This document shows, in pieces, positions 1 to 6,781 of a stretch of DNA of 32,888 nucleotides (the first letter of the stretch is position 1; each line of letters starts with the position of its first letter). The DNA is from Candidatus Flavonifractor intestinigallinarum (GTDB lineage Bacteria > Bacillota > Clostridia > Oscillospirales > Oscillospiraceae), in the NCBI GenBank assembly GCA_019119165.1, contig DWXO01000089.1:1-32888 (forward strand), written 5' to 3'. Position numbers and translations under genes: made by a program. Below the pieces are notes generated by a model. It searched no databases. It worked only from the letters and a program-made list of their open reading frames with translations, and was not told the DNA's origin.

Positions 1-810
1 ATGGCCTCCTCCGCCGCCAGCGCGGGCAAGGGCTTCCTGCTGATCGCCGTCTATACTGCCGGCTTTGTCATCCCCTTCCTGGCGGTGGGCATCTTCACCG
101 GCACGGTGCTTAATTTCTTCAAGACCCACCAGAAGGTGGTCAAGTACACAGGCAAGGTGGGGGCGGCCCTGCTGGTGCTCATGGGCATCATGACCTTCAC
201 CGGCTTTATGAACGGCATCACCGGCTATCTGTCCGGCATCGGCGGCGGGACCAGTGTGGCGGAGACCCCCACCCAGAGCGAAAGCGTCTCGCCCACGCCG
301 GAGAGCACCGCCAGCCCGGAACCTGCGGAGAGCGCCTCGCCGGAGCCCTCCGCTGAGCCTACCCCCAAGCCCGAGATCGCCGCCCCCGACTTCACCCTCA
401 CCGACCAGTACGGCAACACCCATACCCTGTCGGATTACCAGGGCAAGACGGTGTTTCTCAACTTCTGGGCCACCTGGTGCGGCCCCTGTAAGAGCGAGAT
501 GCCCGACATTCAGAAGCTGTATGAGAGTTATGGAGAAAACAGCGAGGACCTGGTGGTGCTGGCGGTGGCCAACCCCGGCGGGCAGGACGTATCCCAGGAG
601 GAGATCGAGCAGTTCCTGGAGGACAACGGCTACACCTTCCCGGTGCTGATGGACGATACCGGCATAACCCTGGCCTATTACGGCATCTCCGCCTTTCCCA
701 CCACCTTTATGATCGACGTCAACGGCAATGTGTATGGTTATGTGCCCGGGGCCATGACGGCGTCCATCATGGAGTCGGTGGTTCAGCAGACCATGGACAG
801 CGTGCAGTAA
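1..810 (+). CDS. CcdA-like membrane segment fused to a TlpA/ResA-type thioredoxin domain (5' partial)
   Basis: The reading frame is open from the first base, so the true start probably lies upstream and the Met at position 1 may be internal. The visible part begins with two hydrophobic segments (about residues 11-35 and 50-72) resembling the last two helices of CcdA/DsbD-type electron carriers. A low-complexity Pro/Glu/Ser/Thr linker follows (about 82-125). The rest is a thioredoxin-like domain with the redox motif Cys160-Gly-Pro-Cys163 in a WATWCGPC context and a cis-Pro motif (FPTTF). By family knowledge such proteins pass reducing power across the membrane to reduce extracytoplasmic disulfides. 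The linker would place the thioredoxin domain outside the cell. The fusion is directly visible; the substrate is unknown. A strong terminator follows the stop codon. Confidence 0.85.
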   Translation: MASSAASAGKGFLLIAVYTAGFVIPFLAVGIFTGTVLNFFKTHQKVVKYTGKVGAALLVLMGIMTFTGFMNGITGYLSGIGGGTSVAETPTQSESVSPTPESTASPEPAESASPEPSAEPTPKPEIAAPDFTLTDQYGNTHTLSDYQGKTVFLNFWATWCGPCKSEMPDIQKLYESYGENSEDLVVLAVANPGGQDVSQEEIEQFLEDNGYTFPVLMDDTGITLAYYGISAFPTTFMIDVNGNVYGYVPGAMTASIMESVVQQTMDSVQ

Positions 811-817
811 ACAGGGA

Positions 818-845
818 AGAGCGGCGCTTGGCGCCGCTCTTTCTT
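818..845 (+). terminator. Rho-independent terminator after the CcdA-thioredoxin gene
   Basis: A perfect 10-bp stem (818-827 with 831-840) with a 3-base loop is followed by a T-rich run, just downstream of the stop codon at 808-810. Confidence 0.85.
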
Positions 846-856
846 GCTTTGGGGCG

Positions 857-885
857 TTGTCATTTCACACGCTTTCTGGTATGAT
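857..885 (+). promoter_or_regulatory. Sigma-A type promoter for tgt
   Basis: TTGTCA (857-862) and TATGAT (880-885) are separated by exactly 17 bases, 32 bases upstream of the tgt start codon. Confidence 0.75.
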
Positions 886-916
886 AGTAACACTTGCAAA
901 ATAAAGGGGTTTTATT

Positions 917-2047
917 GTGTTTGAAGTGATCAAAACCGAGGGCAAAGCCCGCCGGGGCGTCTTTACTTGCGCCCACGGCACGGTGCAGACGCCGGTTTTT
1001 ATGAACGTGGGCACCCAGGGGGCTATCAAGGGGGCCCTGTCCGCCTTTGACCTGAAGGACATCGGCTGTCAGGTGGAGCTGTCCAACACCTACCACCTTC
1101 ACCTGCGCCCCGGCGACCAAGTGGTGCGCCAGATGGGGGGCCTCCACAAGTTCATGCGCTGGGACGGGCCCATCCTCACTGATTCCGGCGGGTTCCAGGT
1201 GTTCTCCCTGTCTGGCCTGCGGAAGATCAAGGAGGAGGGGGTCACCTTTGCCTCCCACATCGACGGCCGCCGCATTTTCATGGGCCCCGAGGAGTCCATG
1301 CAGATCCAATCCAACCTGGGCAGCGACATCGCCATGGCTTTCGACGAGTGCGTGGAGAACCCGGCCACCTATGAGTACGCCAAGGCCTCCTGTGAACGCA
1401 CCCTGCGGTGGCTCCAGCGGTGCAAGGTGGAGCACGACCGGCTCAATGCTCTGCCCGACACAGTGAATCCCCATCAGATGCTCTTCGGCATCAACCAGGG
1501 GGCCACCTTCCCAGACCTGCGGATCTGGCACATGAAGGAGACTGCCAAGATCGACTGCGAGGGCTATGCCATCGGCGGCCTGGCGGTGGGGGAGCCCACC
1601 CAGGTGATGTACGATATCATCGACGCGGTGGAGCCCTATATGCCGGTGGACAAGCCCCGGTATCTCATGGGTGTGGGCACGCCCTCCAATATCATCGAGG
1701 CCGTGGCCCGGGGCGTGGACTTTTTCGACTGCGTCATGCCCGCCCGCAACGCCCGCCACGCCAAGCTGTTTACCTGGTCGGGGGCCATGAACATCCGCAA
1801 CGAGAAGTACAAGACCGATGAGCGGCCCATCGACCCAGAGTGCGACTGCCCGGTGTGCCGGAACTTCTCCCGGGCCTACCTGCGCCACCTCTTTGTGGCG
1901 GAGGAAATGCTGGCTATGCGCCTGGCCGTCATGCACAACCTCTATTTCTATAACAAGCTGGCCCAGCGCATCCGGGACGCCCTGGACGCCGGCCAGTTTG
2001 GGGCCTTCCGGGCGGAATATTCGGAGAAGCTGGCGGGCCGGATCTAA
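917..2047 (+). CDS. tgt: tRNA-guanine transglycosylase
   Basis: The gene encodes the enzyme that exchanges guanine-34 for the queuosine precursor preQ1 in tRNAs with GUN anticodons. The 376-residue product has the usual family length. It contains the TDSGGFQVFSL substrate-pocket motif (Asp89), the DCVMPARNARH segment with the expected nucleophile Asp271, and a zinc site formed by Cys309, Cys311, Cys314 and His340 with the family spacing. The start is GTG, chosen because AAAGGGG (903-909) lies 7 bases upstream; no ATG start fits. The gene has its own promoter and lies upstream of yajC, a common bacterial arrangement. queA, the next pathway enzyme, is not in the window. Confidence 0.97.
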   Translation: MFEVIKTEGKARRGVFTCAHGTVQTPVFMNVGTQGAIKGALSAFDLKDIGCQVELSNTYHLHLRPGDQVVRQMGGLHKFMRWDGPILTDSGGFQVFSLSGLRKIKEEGVTFASHIDGRRIFMGPEESMQIQSNLGSDIAMAFDECVENPATYEYAKASCERTLRWLQRCKVEHDRLNALPDTVNPHQMLFGINQGATFPDLRIWHMKETAKIDCEGYAIGGLAVGEPTQVMYDIIDAVEPYMPVDKPRYLMGVGTPSNIIEAVARGVDFFDCVMPARNARHAKLFTWSGAMNIRNEKYKTDERPIDPECDCPVCRNFSRAYLRHLFVAEEMLAMRLAVMHNLYFYNKLAQRIRDALDAGQFGAFRAEYSEKLAGRI

Positions 2048-2076
2048 AACAAATTGTGAATGATGGCGAAAAACAC

Positions 2077-2105
2077 TTGTCAAAACCTGCAAATCGTTTT
2101 ATAAT
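2077..2105 (+). promoter_or_regulatory. Sigma-A type promoter for yajC
   Basis: TTGTCA (2077-2082) and consensus TATAAT (2100-2105) have a 17-base spacer. Transcription would begin near 2112, which rules out an ATG at 2122 as a good start for yajC because no ribosome-binding site could precede it. Confidence 0.8.
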
Positions 2106-2154
2106 GTCCCATTGATGACGCATGGCGTCAAAGTTGAAATCGGAGGGGATTGTA

Positions 2155-2526
2155 TTGACAGCACAGATCACCAACGCGATGTTGTCCAGCACCGGTACCG
2201 ACGCTGCCGGAGCAAGTAGTATGTTGGGGATGATCATCCCGCTGGTACTGCTCATCGCGGTGTTTTATTTCCTGCTGATCCGTCCTGAGAACAAGAAGAA
2301 GAAGGCTGCTGCCAAGATGCGTTCCGAGCTGTCCGTGGGTGACCAGATCACCACCATCGGCGGCATTGTGGGTACCATCTGCGCCGTGAAGGAGAACACC
2401 ATCGTGATCGAGACCAGCTCCGATCGCGTGCGCATGGAGTTCACCAAGTGGGCTGTGTCCACCCGCGGCACTCAGACCACGGAGGAAGGCCCCGGCGAGA
2501 CCAAGGACGCCAAGGACAAGAAGTAA
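2155..2526 (+). CDS. yajC: YajC, preprotein translocase accessory subunit
   Basis: This small single-pass membrane protein associates with the Sec translocon, in many bacteria together with SecDF. The product is 123 residues: a short polar N terminus, one hydrophobic helix (about residues 24-43, ending in LLIRPENKKKK) and a cytoplasmic domain with the family's GDQITTIGGIVGTI core. The tail is rich in Lys, Glu and Asp. I chose the TTG at 2155 because GGAGGGG (2142-2148) is spaced 6 bases from it; an in-frame ATG at 2122 has no such site and lies too close to the promoter. secD and secF are not downstream. A large hairpin follows the stop codon. Confidence 0.93.
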   Translation: MTAQITNAMLSSTGTDAAGASSMLGMIIPLVLLIAVFYFLLIRPENKKKKAAAKMRSELSVGDQITTIGGIVGTICAVKENTIVIETSSDRVRMEFTKWAVSTRGTQTTEEGPGETKDAKDKK

Positions 2527-2530
2527 TAAG

Positions 2531-2586
2531 AAACGCCCTCCCGGCATAGGTTTCATCAGGAACCTGTGGTAAGGGAGGGTGTTTTT
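2531..2586 (+). terminator. Two-tier hairpin with T tract that also contains the next gene's ribosome-binding site
   Basis: The outer stem pairs 2531-2542 with 2573-2584 (12 pairs including one G-U). The inner stem pairs 2545-2552 with 2561-2568, closing an 8-base loop. Five T residues end the structure at 2586, directly before the ATG at 2587. The 3' arm includes AGGGAGGG, the Shine-Dalgarno site of the following gene, so the structure could both terminate transcription and block translation. Confidence 0.65.
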
Positions 2587-3012
2587 ATGGGTAAAAAGGA
2601 GGAGGACCAGGGCGCCAAGCTGGTGCGCTGCGCCGTTGGTATCCTGCTGGGGGGATTGCTGGCCCTGGGCGTATGTATGCTGTTCCTGCTGGGGGCGTCG
2701 GTGGCCATCTCCGGCGGGCTGCTGGACATGGATCTGACGTACCAGATCACCATTGTGGGCTGCGTGCTGGGCGGCTTCTGCGGCGGACTGCTGGCGGTGG
2801 GCCGCTGCGGCGGAGGGTTGGCCGCCGGACTGCTCACCGGAGGCGTGCTCTTCCTGCTGGTACTCACCCTGGGGGCCCTGTGCTTCCGGGATGTGTCCCT
2901 GGAGTCGGGGGGCATCGGTCTGCTGTGCGGGTCCCTGTGCGGCGGCGCCGCCGCCGGACTGCTGGGGAACGGTTCTGGGAAGGGCAAGCGGAAAAAACGC
3001 AGAAAGCGTTGA
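2587..3012 (+). CDS. Small four-helix membrane protein of the TIGR04086 type
   Basis: The 141-residue product has four glycine-rich hydrophobic segments (about residues 12-36, 52-74, 78-100 and 108-130) and a strongly basic C-terminal tail (GKGKRKKRRKR). From memory it resembles the membrane proteins catalogued as TIGR04086, which often lie near yajC and SCIFF genes in Clostridia. That assignment is by pattern and context and was not checked. No catalytic motif is visible and the function is unknown. The ATG at 2587 has AGGGAGGG 7 bases upstream, inside the preceding hairpin. Its stop codon overlaps the -35 element of the scfA promoter, so it lies between two transcription control points. Confidence 0.75.
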   Translation: MGKKEEDQGAKLVRCAVGILLGGLLALGVCMLFLLGASVAISGGLLDMDLTYQITIVGCVLGGFCGGLLAVGRCGGGLAAGLLTGGVLFLLVLTLGALCFRDVSLESGGIGLLCGSLCGGAAAGLLGNGSGKGKRKKRRKR

Positions 3013-3037
3013 AATCTGCCTTCGGGTATGGTACAAT
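3009..3037 (+). promoter_or_regulatory. Sigma-A type promoter for the SCIFF peptide gene
   Basis: TTGAAA (3009-3014) and TACAAT (3032-3037) have a 17-base spacer. The -35 element overlaps the TGA stop (3010-3012) of the upstream membrane-protein gene. Confidence 0.75.
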
Positions 3038-3070
3038 ACCCTAAAGTCTCTATTTGGGAGGGAAATCAGA

Positions 3071-3211
3071 ATGAAGCATATCAAGACGCTCAACGGCGCT
3101 ACTCTGAAGAAGAGCGCCGCCCACGGCGGCTGCGGCGAGTGCCAGACCTCCTGCCAGTCCGCCTGTAAGACCTCTTGCACCGTGGCCAACCAGAAGTGCG
3201 AGAACCGGTAA
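3071..3211 (+). CDS. scfA: SCIFF ribosomal peptide precursor (six cysteines in forty-five residues)
   Basis: The 46-residue peptide has six cysteines at 21, 24, 28, 32, 36 and 43, preceded by a conserved-looking leader (MKHIKTLNGATLKKSAAHGG). This is the SCIFF family of ribosomally made, post-translationally modified peptides, near-universal in Clostridia, whose maturase forms Cys-to-Thr thioether crosslinks. From memory, the characterised Clostridium thermocellum homologue is linked between Cys32 and Thr37; both residues occur here at the same numbers. GGGAGGG (3056-3062) is 8 bases before the ATG. The gene has its own promoter and a terminator-like hairpin before the maturase gene, which fits much higher peptide than enzyme expression. 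The role of the mature peptide is unknown. Confidence 0.96.
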   Translation: MKHIKTLNGATLKKSAAHGGCGECQTSCQSACKTSCTVANQKCENR

Positions 3212-3224
3212 CAAACAACAGGGC

Positions 3225-3254
3225 AAGGGTGGGCGTGTAGGCCCACCCTTTTCC
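3225..3254 (+). terminator. Hairpin between scfA and scfB
   Basis: A perfect 10-bp stem (3225-3234 with 3241-3250) with a 6-base loop runs into a short T stretch. The T run is short, so some read-through into scfB is likely; I found no separate scfB promoter. Confidence 0.7.
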
Positions 3255-3280
3255 ATGCCCTGAGGAAGGAACAAAATTTT

Positions 3281-4660
3281 ATGGTACATACCTTTCAGTG
3301 TCTCGGCGTACGCATCGCCGTTGACGTGAACAGCGGCGCCGTCCATGTGCTGGACGAGCTGACCCACGACCTGCTCACCGCCCTGGCTGAGCGGGAGGAG
3401 AACGGGGAGAGCCTGGACGGGGCCCTGCCCCAGACTCTGGCCGCCGCCCTGCCTCAGTATGACCCCGCCGCCCTGGCCGAGGCCTGGGAGGAGCTGCGGG
3501 ATCTGAAACAGGAGGGCCTGCTCTTTGAGGCCGACGACTACATCGACCGGGACAAGGCCGCCTCCATGCAGCAGCAGGCCCTGGTGAAGGCCCTGTGCCT
3601 CCACGTCTCCCACGACTGCAACCTGCGGTGCAAATACTGCTTTGCCTCCACCGGCGACTTCGGTACCGGCAAGCGCATGACCATGGACATCGACACCGCC
3701 AAAAAGGCCATCGACTTTGTCATTGCCAAGTCGGGCAACCGCCGCAACATCGAGGTGGACTTCTTCGGCGGCGAGCCCCTCATGGCCATGGACACCGTCA
3801 AGGCCACCGTGGAGTATGCCCGCTCCATTGAGGAACAGCATGGCAAGTGCTTCCGCTTTACCATCACCACCAACGGCGTGCTGCTGGACGACGAGAACAT
3901 CGACTACATCAACCGGGAGATGTCCAACGCGGTGCTGTCTCTGGACGGCCGCAAGGAGGTCAACGACGATCTGCGGCCCACCATCAACAGCAAGGGCTCC
4001 TATGATGTAATCGTGCCCAAGTTCAAAAAGCTCATCGCCGGACGGGGCACCAAGGACTACTATCTGCGGGGCACCTTTACCCGGTTCCACAAGGACTTCG
4101 CCGAGGACGTGAAGGAGCTGGCCGCCATCGGCAAAAACGTGTCGGTGGAGCCGGTGGTAGGGAAGGAGACCGACCCCTACGCCATCCAGGAGTCCGATCT
4201 GCCTGAGCTGAAGGCGGAGTATGAGAAGCTGGCGGAGTATCTGAAGGACCACCGGGAGACCAACTTCTTCCACTTCAACGTGGATCTCCAGCAGGGTCCC
4301 TGCGTCATCAAGCGGCTGCGGGGCTGCGGCGCCGGGTGCGAGTATGTGGCCATCACCCCTGACGGCGACATCTACCCCTGTCACCAGTTTGTGGGCAACG
4401 AGGACTACAAGCTGGGCAGCGTGAAGGACGGCACCTTCGACAACAGCCTGTCCAGCCGGTTTGCCGGTCTCAACGTCTACACCCGGGAGGAGTGCGCCCA
4501 CTGCTGGGCCCGGTTCTACTGCTCCGGCGGCTGCTCCGCCTCCAACCTGCTTGTCGGCGGCGACATAAAGCATCCCCATAAGGTGGGCTGTGAGCTGGAG
4601 CGCAAGCGGCTGGAGTGCGCCATTGCCCTCAAGGCTATCGACGCCGGTATGGCCGATTAA
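3281..4660 (+). CDS. scfB: SCIFF maturase, radical SAM/SPASM thioether-forming enzyme
   Basis: The 459-residue enzyme installs thioether crosslinks in the SCIFF peptide encoded just upstream. Residues 1 to about 95 form a leader-binding region. The radical SAM cluster motif is Cys113-X3-Cys117-X2-Cys120 (CNLRCKYC), followed by the FFGGEPL motif that contacts S-adenosylmethionine. The C-terminal SPASM region has the expected cysteine cloud: Cys341, 349, 353, 367, 405, 408, 414 and 418, ending in CSGGCSASN, which would hold two auxiliary iron-sulfur clusters. The ATG at 3281 has AGGAAGGA (3263-3270) upstream. The gene is probably expressed by read-through of the hairpin after scfA. Adjacency to the peptide and the cysteine pattern make the assignment very secure. 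Confidence 0.96.
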   Translation: MVHTFQCLGVRIAVDVNSGAVHVLDELTHDLLTALAEREENGESLDGALPQTLAAALPQYDPAALAEAWEELRDLKQEGLLFEADDYIDRDKAASMQQQALVKALCLHVSHDCNLRCKYCFASTGDFGTGKRMTMDIDTAKKAIDFVIAKSGNRRNIEVDFFGGEPLMAMDTVKATVEYARSIEEQHGKCFRFTITTNGVLLDDENIDYINREMSNAVLSLDGRKEVNDDLRPTINSKGSYDVIVPKFKKLIAGRGTKDYYLRGTFTRFHKDFAEDVKELAAIGKNVSVEPVVGKETDPYAIQESDLPELKAEYEKLAEYLKDHRETNFFHFNVDLQQGPCVIKRLRGCGAGCEYVAITPDGDIYPCHQFVGNEDYKLGSVKDGTFDNSLSSRFAGLNVYTREECAHCWARFYCSGGCSASNLLVGGDIKHPHKVGCELERKRLECAIALKAIDAGMAD

Positions 4661-4712
4661 GGGGTATACAAAACGTAATTATACCATTTGTAATCGATGT
4701 AATCAGTGCGGC

Positions 4713-4765
4713 AAGCCCTGCTGTTCAAGGCGGAAACCCTTGAGCGGCAGGGCTTTTCTTTGTTT
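4713..4765 (+). terminator. Rho-independent terminator after scfB
   Basis: An 18-base arm (4713-4730) pairs with 4738-4755, with a central G-U/mismatch step and a 7-base loop, followed by a T-rich run to 4765. Confidence 0.85.
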
Positions 4766-4969
4766 TAGGGGCAGAGAAGAGGAAAGGGGAGGCTCACTGG
4801 ACTTGTGGCCTTTTCCTGGAAGTGTGAGGCGGATCAAACGGCCTGACAAGGATTTTTCCTTGTCGTAAAAAGGTTCATTTTCCTTGAAAAATCAGGGGGA
4901 GGGGGCGTGGATGCCTGCACCAGGCCTGCCCTCCGGCTCATAAGTAGACATAATATAATTTACATAAGT

Positions 4970-4989
4970 ATTCGGCATAATCGACAAAA
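4970..4989 (+). promoter_or_regulatory. Possible tandem Spo0A boxes upstream of spoIIM-xerD
   Basis: ATTCGGCATAA (4970-4980) and AATCGACAAAA (4979-4989) resemble the reverse complement of the Spo0A box (ATTCGACAAAA) at 9 and 10 of 11 positions, offset by 9 bases. They lie about 25 bases upstream of the -35 element at 5013. The core is short and such matches occur by chance. Confidence 0.3.
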
Positions 4990-5012
4990 ATGACTTTTTT
5001 TCTTGCCGCGAC

Positions 5013-5041
5013 TTGCACAAGGTCCCGGGTTAAGCTATGAT
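5013..5041 (+). promoter_or_regulatory. Sigma-A type promoter for spoIIM-xerD
   Basis: TTGCAC (5013-5018) and TATGAT (5036-5041) have a 17-base spacer, about 70 bases before the start of the spoIIM-like gene. Confidence 0.65.
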
Positions 5042-5113
5042 TATACCAAGAAATAAACAAGCAGGTCTGATTTACCAGTCCGGCGCATAGGCTTCTGGTG
5101 GGAGGTGAAGCCT

Positions 5114-5746
5114 TTGCGCAGGACCATTGTGGCCGCCTGGAACGTGCCCAGGGACGGGATCGTCCCGGCACTCATTATCCTGTCGGCCTGCTTTCTGGCC
5201 GGAGGGCTGGCAGGCTGTCTGCTGGCCGCCCAGGTGGGCGGCGCCGGTGAGGCCAGCCTCAATCAGTATCTGGAGGCCTTCCTGCTGGCCGCCCATGAGG
5301 GCGCTGTGGATGTCCCCGCCCTGTGGGCTCAGATTTGGGACACGCTGCGCTGGCCCCTCTTCGCCCTGCTGCTGGGTTTTACCGCCCTTGGGGTGCTGGG
5401 GCTGCCGGTGCTCTTTACCCTGCGGGGGTTTTTGCTGGCCTTTTCCATCGCCTCCTTTGTACGGGCCTTCGGCGGCGCCGGCTGGCTGCTGGCCTGCCTG
5501 GTGTTCGGCATCGGCGGGGTGCTGTCCCTGCCCGCTCTCTTCGTGCTGGGGGTACAAAGCATCCTGTCCGCCCGTGCCCTGGCCGCCCGGGTCCGGGGGG
5601 AAGGAAAGGGCAGGGTCCTGTGGGGCCGGGACTGTCTGGTCCGATGCGCGCTGTGTCTTGGCGCGGTTTGTGTGTGTATTCTGCTGGAGCGGACCGTGGT
5701 GCCCGCTCTGTTGTCCGGCGCCGCGGGCGCTCTTTTGAACCGATAG
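5114..5746 (+). CDS. spoIIM: SpoIIM-like (stage II sporulation protein M / DUF95) membrane protein
   Basis: The roughly 210-residue product is a multi-pass membrane protein. It has a hydrophobic segment after a short basic N terminus, a polar loop (about 45-75), then four further hydrophobic stretches including an RGFLLAFSIASF segment typical of the DUF95/SpoIIM fold. In sporulating Firmicutes SpoIIM works with SpoIID and SpoIIP in engulfment of the forespore. Adjacency to xerD matches the spoIIM-xerD neighbourhood known in Bacillus subtilis. I chose TTG at 5114 because GGAGGTG (5101-5107) is 6 bases away; an in-frame GTG at 5105 lies within that ribosome-binding site. The family call rests on topology, length and synteny and is less certain than for the enzymes. 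Confidence 0.7.
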   Translation: MRRTIVAAWNVPRDGIVPALIILSACFLAGGLAGCLLAAQVGGAGEASLNQYLEAFLLAAHEGAVDVPALWAQIWDTLRWPLFALLLGFTALGVLGLPVLFTLRGFLLAFSIASFVRAFGGAGWLLACLVFGIGGVLSLPALFVLGVQSILSARALAARVRGEGKGRVLWGRDCLVRCALCLGAVCVCILLERTVVPALLSGAAGALLNR

Positions 5747-5773
5747 AGAGAGAAACGGGAAGGTGTTGGTTGG

Positions 5774-6652
5774 ATGGAATATCTCAGTGGCTATGAACGA
5801 TTTCTGACCGAAGAAAAAAAGGCGTCCCCCAACACGCTGAGTTCCTATTTGCGTGACGTGCGTCAATACCTGGATTGGCTGGAGGAGGAGGGGATCTCTC
5901 CCACCCAGGCCCTCCACGCCGACGTGGAGGCCTATACCCGCAGCATGACCGCCAAGGGAAAATCCGCCGCCACCGTCACACGGTGCCAGGCGTCCCTCAA
6001 GTCCTTCTACTCCTGGCTGATACAGATCGGGCAGATCAGCGAAAACCCCGCCCGGGGCCTGTCTCAGACCAAGGTGGAGCGCAAGCTGCCCCACATTCTC
6101 ACCTCCCGGGAGGTGGAGCTTTTCCTGGAGCAGCCGGACCCCTCCGACGCCAAGGGCTGCCGGGACAAAGCCATGCTGGAGCTGCTCTACGCCACCGGCA
6201 TCCGGGTCAGCGAGCTCATCGGCCTGGATCTGGACAACATCAACCTGTCCGCCGGGTTCATCCGGTGTGCCAACCGGGGGAAGGAGCGGATCATCCCCCT
6301 GTACCAGGCGGCGGTGCGGGCCTTGCAGAACTATCTGGACCGGGTGCGGCCCCAGATGGTGGAGCACCCCGACGAGAAGGCCCTCTTTGTCAACATGAGC
6401 GGGGAGCGGATGAGCCGCCAGGGGTTCTGGAAGATCATCAAGCACTACCAGGAGAAGGCGGGCATCCAGAAGGACATCACCCCTCACACTCTCCGCCACT
6501 CCTTTGCCGCCCATCTGCTGGAAAACGGCGCCGACCTCCACTCCATTCAGGAGATGCTGGGCCACGCCGATATCTCCTCCACCCAGATCTATACCCAGGT
6601 GGTTAGTCAGAAGCTGAAGGACGTGTACAACAAAGCCCATCCGAGAGCGTAA
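5774..6652 (+). CDS. xerD: Tyrosine site-specific recombinase XerD
   Basis: The 292-residue product has the usual XerC/D length. Residues 1 to about 90 form the SAM-like core-binding domain. The catalytic domain carries the complete set of active-site residues: Arg144 (TGIRVSEL), Lys170, His238 and Arg241 (HTLRHSFA), His264 (LGHADISST) and nucleophile Tyr273. XerD resolves chromosome dimers at dif sites near the terminus. The start ATG follows GGGAAGGTG (5757-5765). The gene lies 27 bases after spoIIM and probably shares its promoter; a strong terminator follows. XerC and XerD are hard to separate by sequence alone, but the neighbourhood favours XerD. No dif-like 28-mer was recognised nearby. 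Confidence 0.93.
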   Translation: MEYLSGYERFLTEEKKASPNTLSSYLRDVRQYLDWLEEEGISPTQALHADVEAYTRSMTAKGKSAATVTRCQASLKSFYSWLIQIGQISENPARGLSQTKVERKLPHILTSREVELFLEQPDPSDAKGCRDKAMLELLYATGIRVSELIGLDLDNINLSAGFIRCANRGKERIIPLYQAAVRALQNYLDRVRPQMVEHPDEKALFVNMSGERMSRQGFWKIIKHYQEKAGIQKDITPHTLRHSFAAHLLENGADLHSIQEMLGHADISSTQIYTQVVSQKLKDVYNKAHPRA

Positions 6653-6655
6653 GCC

Positions 6656-6690
6656 AAACCGGCCGCGGTTCACTCCGCGGCCGGTTTTTT
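6656..6690 (+). terminator. Rho-independent terminator after xerD
   Basis: A perfect 13-bp stem (6656-6668 with 6675-6687), a 6-base loop and a T tract follow the xerD stop codon directly. Confidence 0.9.
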
Positions 6691-6716
6691 GCGTCCCACG
6701 GCGGAACATTTCCTCC

Positions 6717-6745
6717 TTGCGCCCGTTCTGTGGCCGTGATACAAT
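6717..6745 (+). promoter_or_regulatory. Sigma-A type promoter for the ruvC operon
   Basis: TTGCGC (6717-6722) and TACAAT (6740-6745) have a 17-base spacer. The predicted transcription start near 6752 argues for the ruvC start at 6782. I saw no clear LexA-type box. Confidence 0.65.
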
Positions 6746-6781
6746 ATTCTCCGTATGGAAAACAGGGAGGAGACCGACGCT

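Larger units (their letters stand above)
4661..5113 (+). other. 453-base gene-free intergenic stretch between scfB and spoIIM
   Basis: I see no convincing gene here. It holds a small inverted repeat (GGTATA 4663-4668 with TATACC 4680-4685), the strong scfB terminator (4713-4765), an 8-bp hairpin with a TTTT loop (4845-4864), an AT-rich tract around 4941-4990 with two Spo0A-box-like sequences, and a promoter at 5013-5041. It is AT-richer than its surroundings. A small RNA cannot be excluded. Confidence 0.7.

Noticed and set aside
860..2092. Long minus-strand open frame opposite tgt (410 codons)
   Set aside because: It mirrors the codon structure of tgt in GC-rich DNA, has no recognisable domain and no ribosome-binding site. 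Similar antisense frames at 2128-3246, 3050-4579, 5072-6709, 9136-10815, 22499-23944 and 24582-26225 were rejected for the same reason.
4845..4864. 8-bp hairpin with TTTT loop after scfB taken as a second terminator
   Set aside because: No T run follows on either strand and a better terminator lies at 4713-4765.
4590..4868. Plus-strand open frame of 92 codons over the end of scfB and its terminator
   Set aside because: It runs through the scfB terminator, lacks a ribosome-binding site and has no family resemblance.
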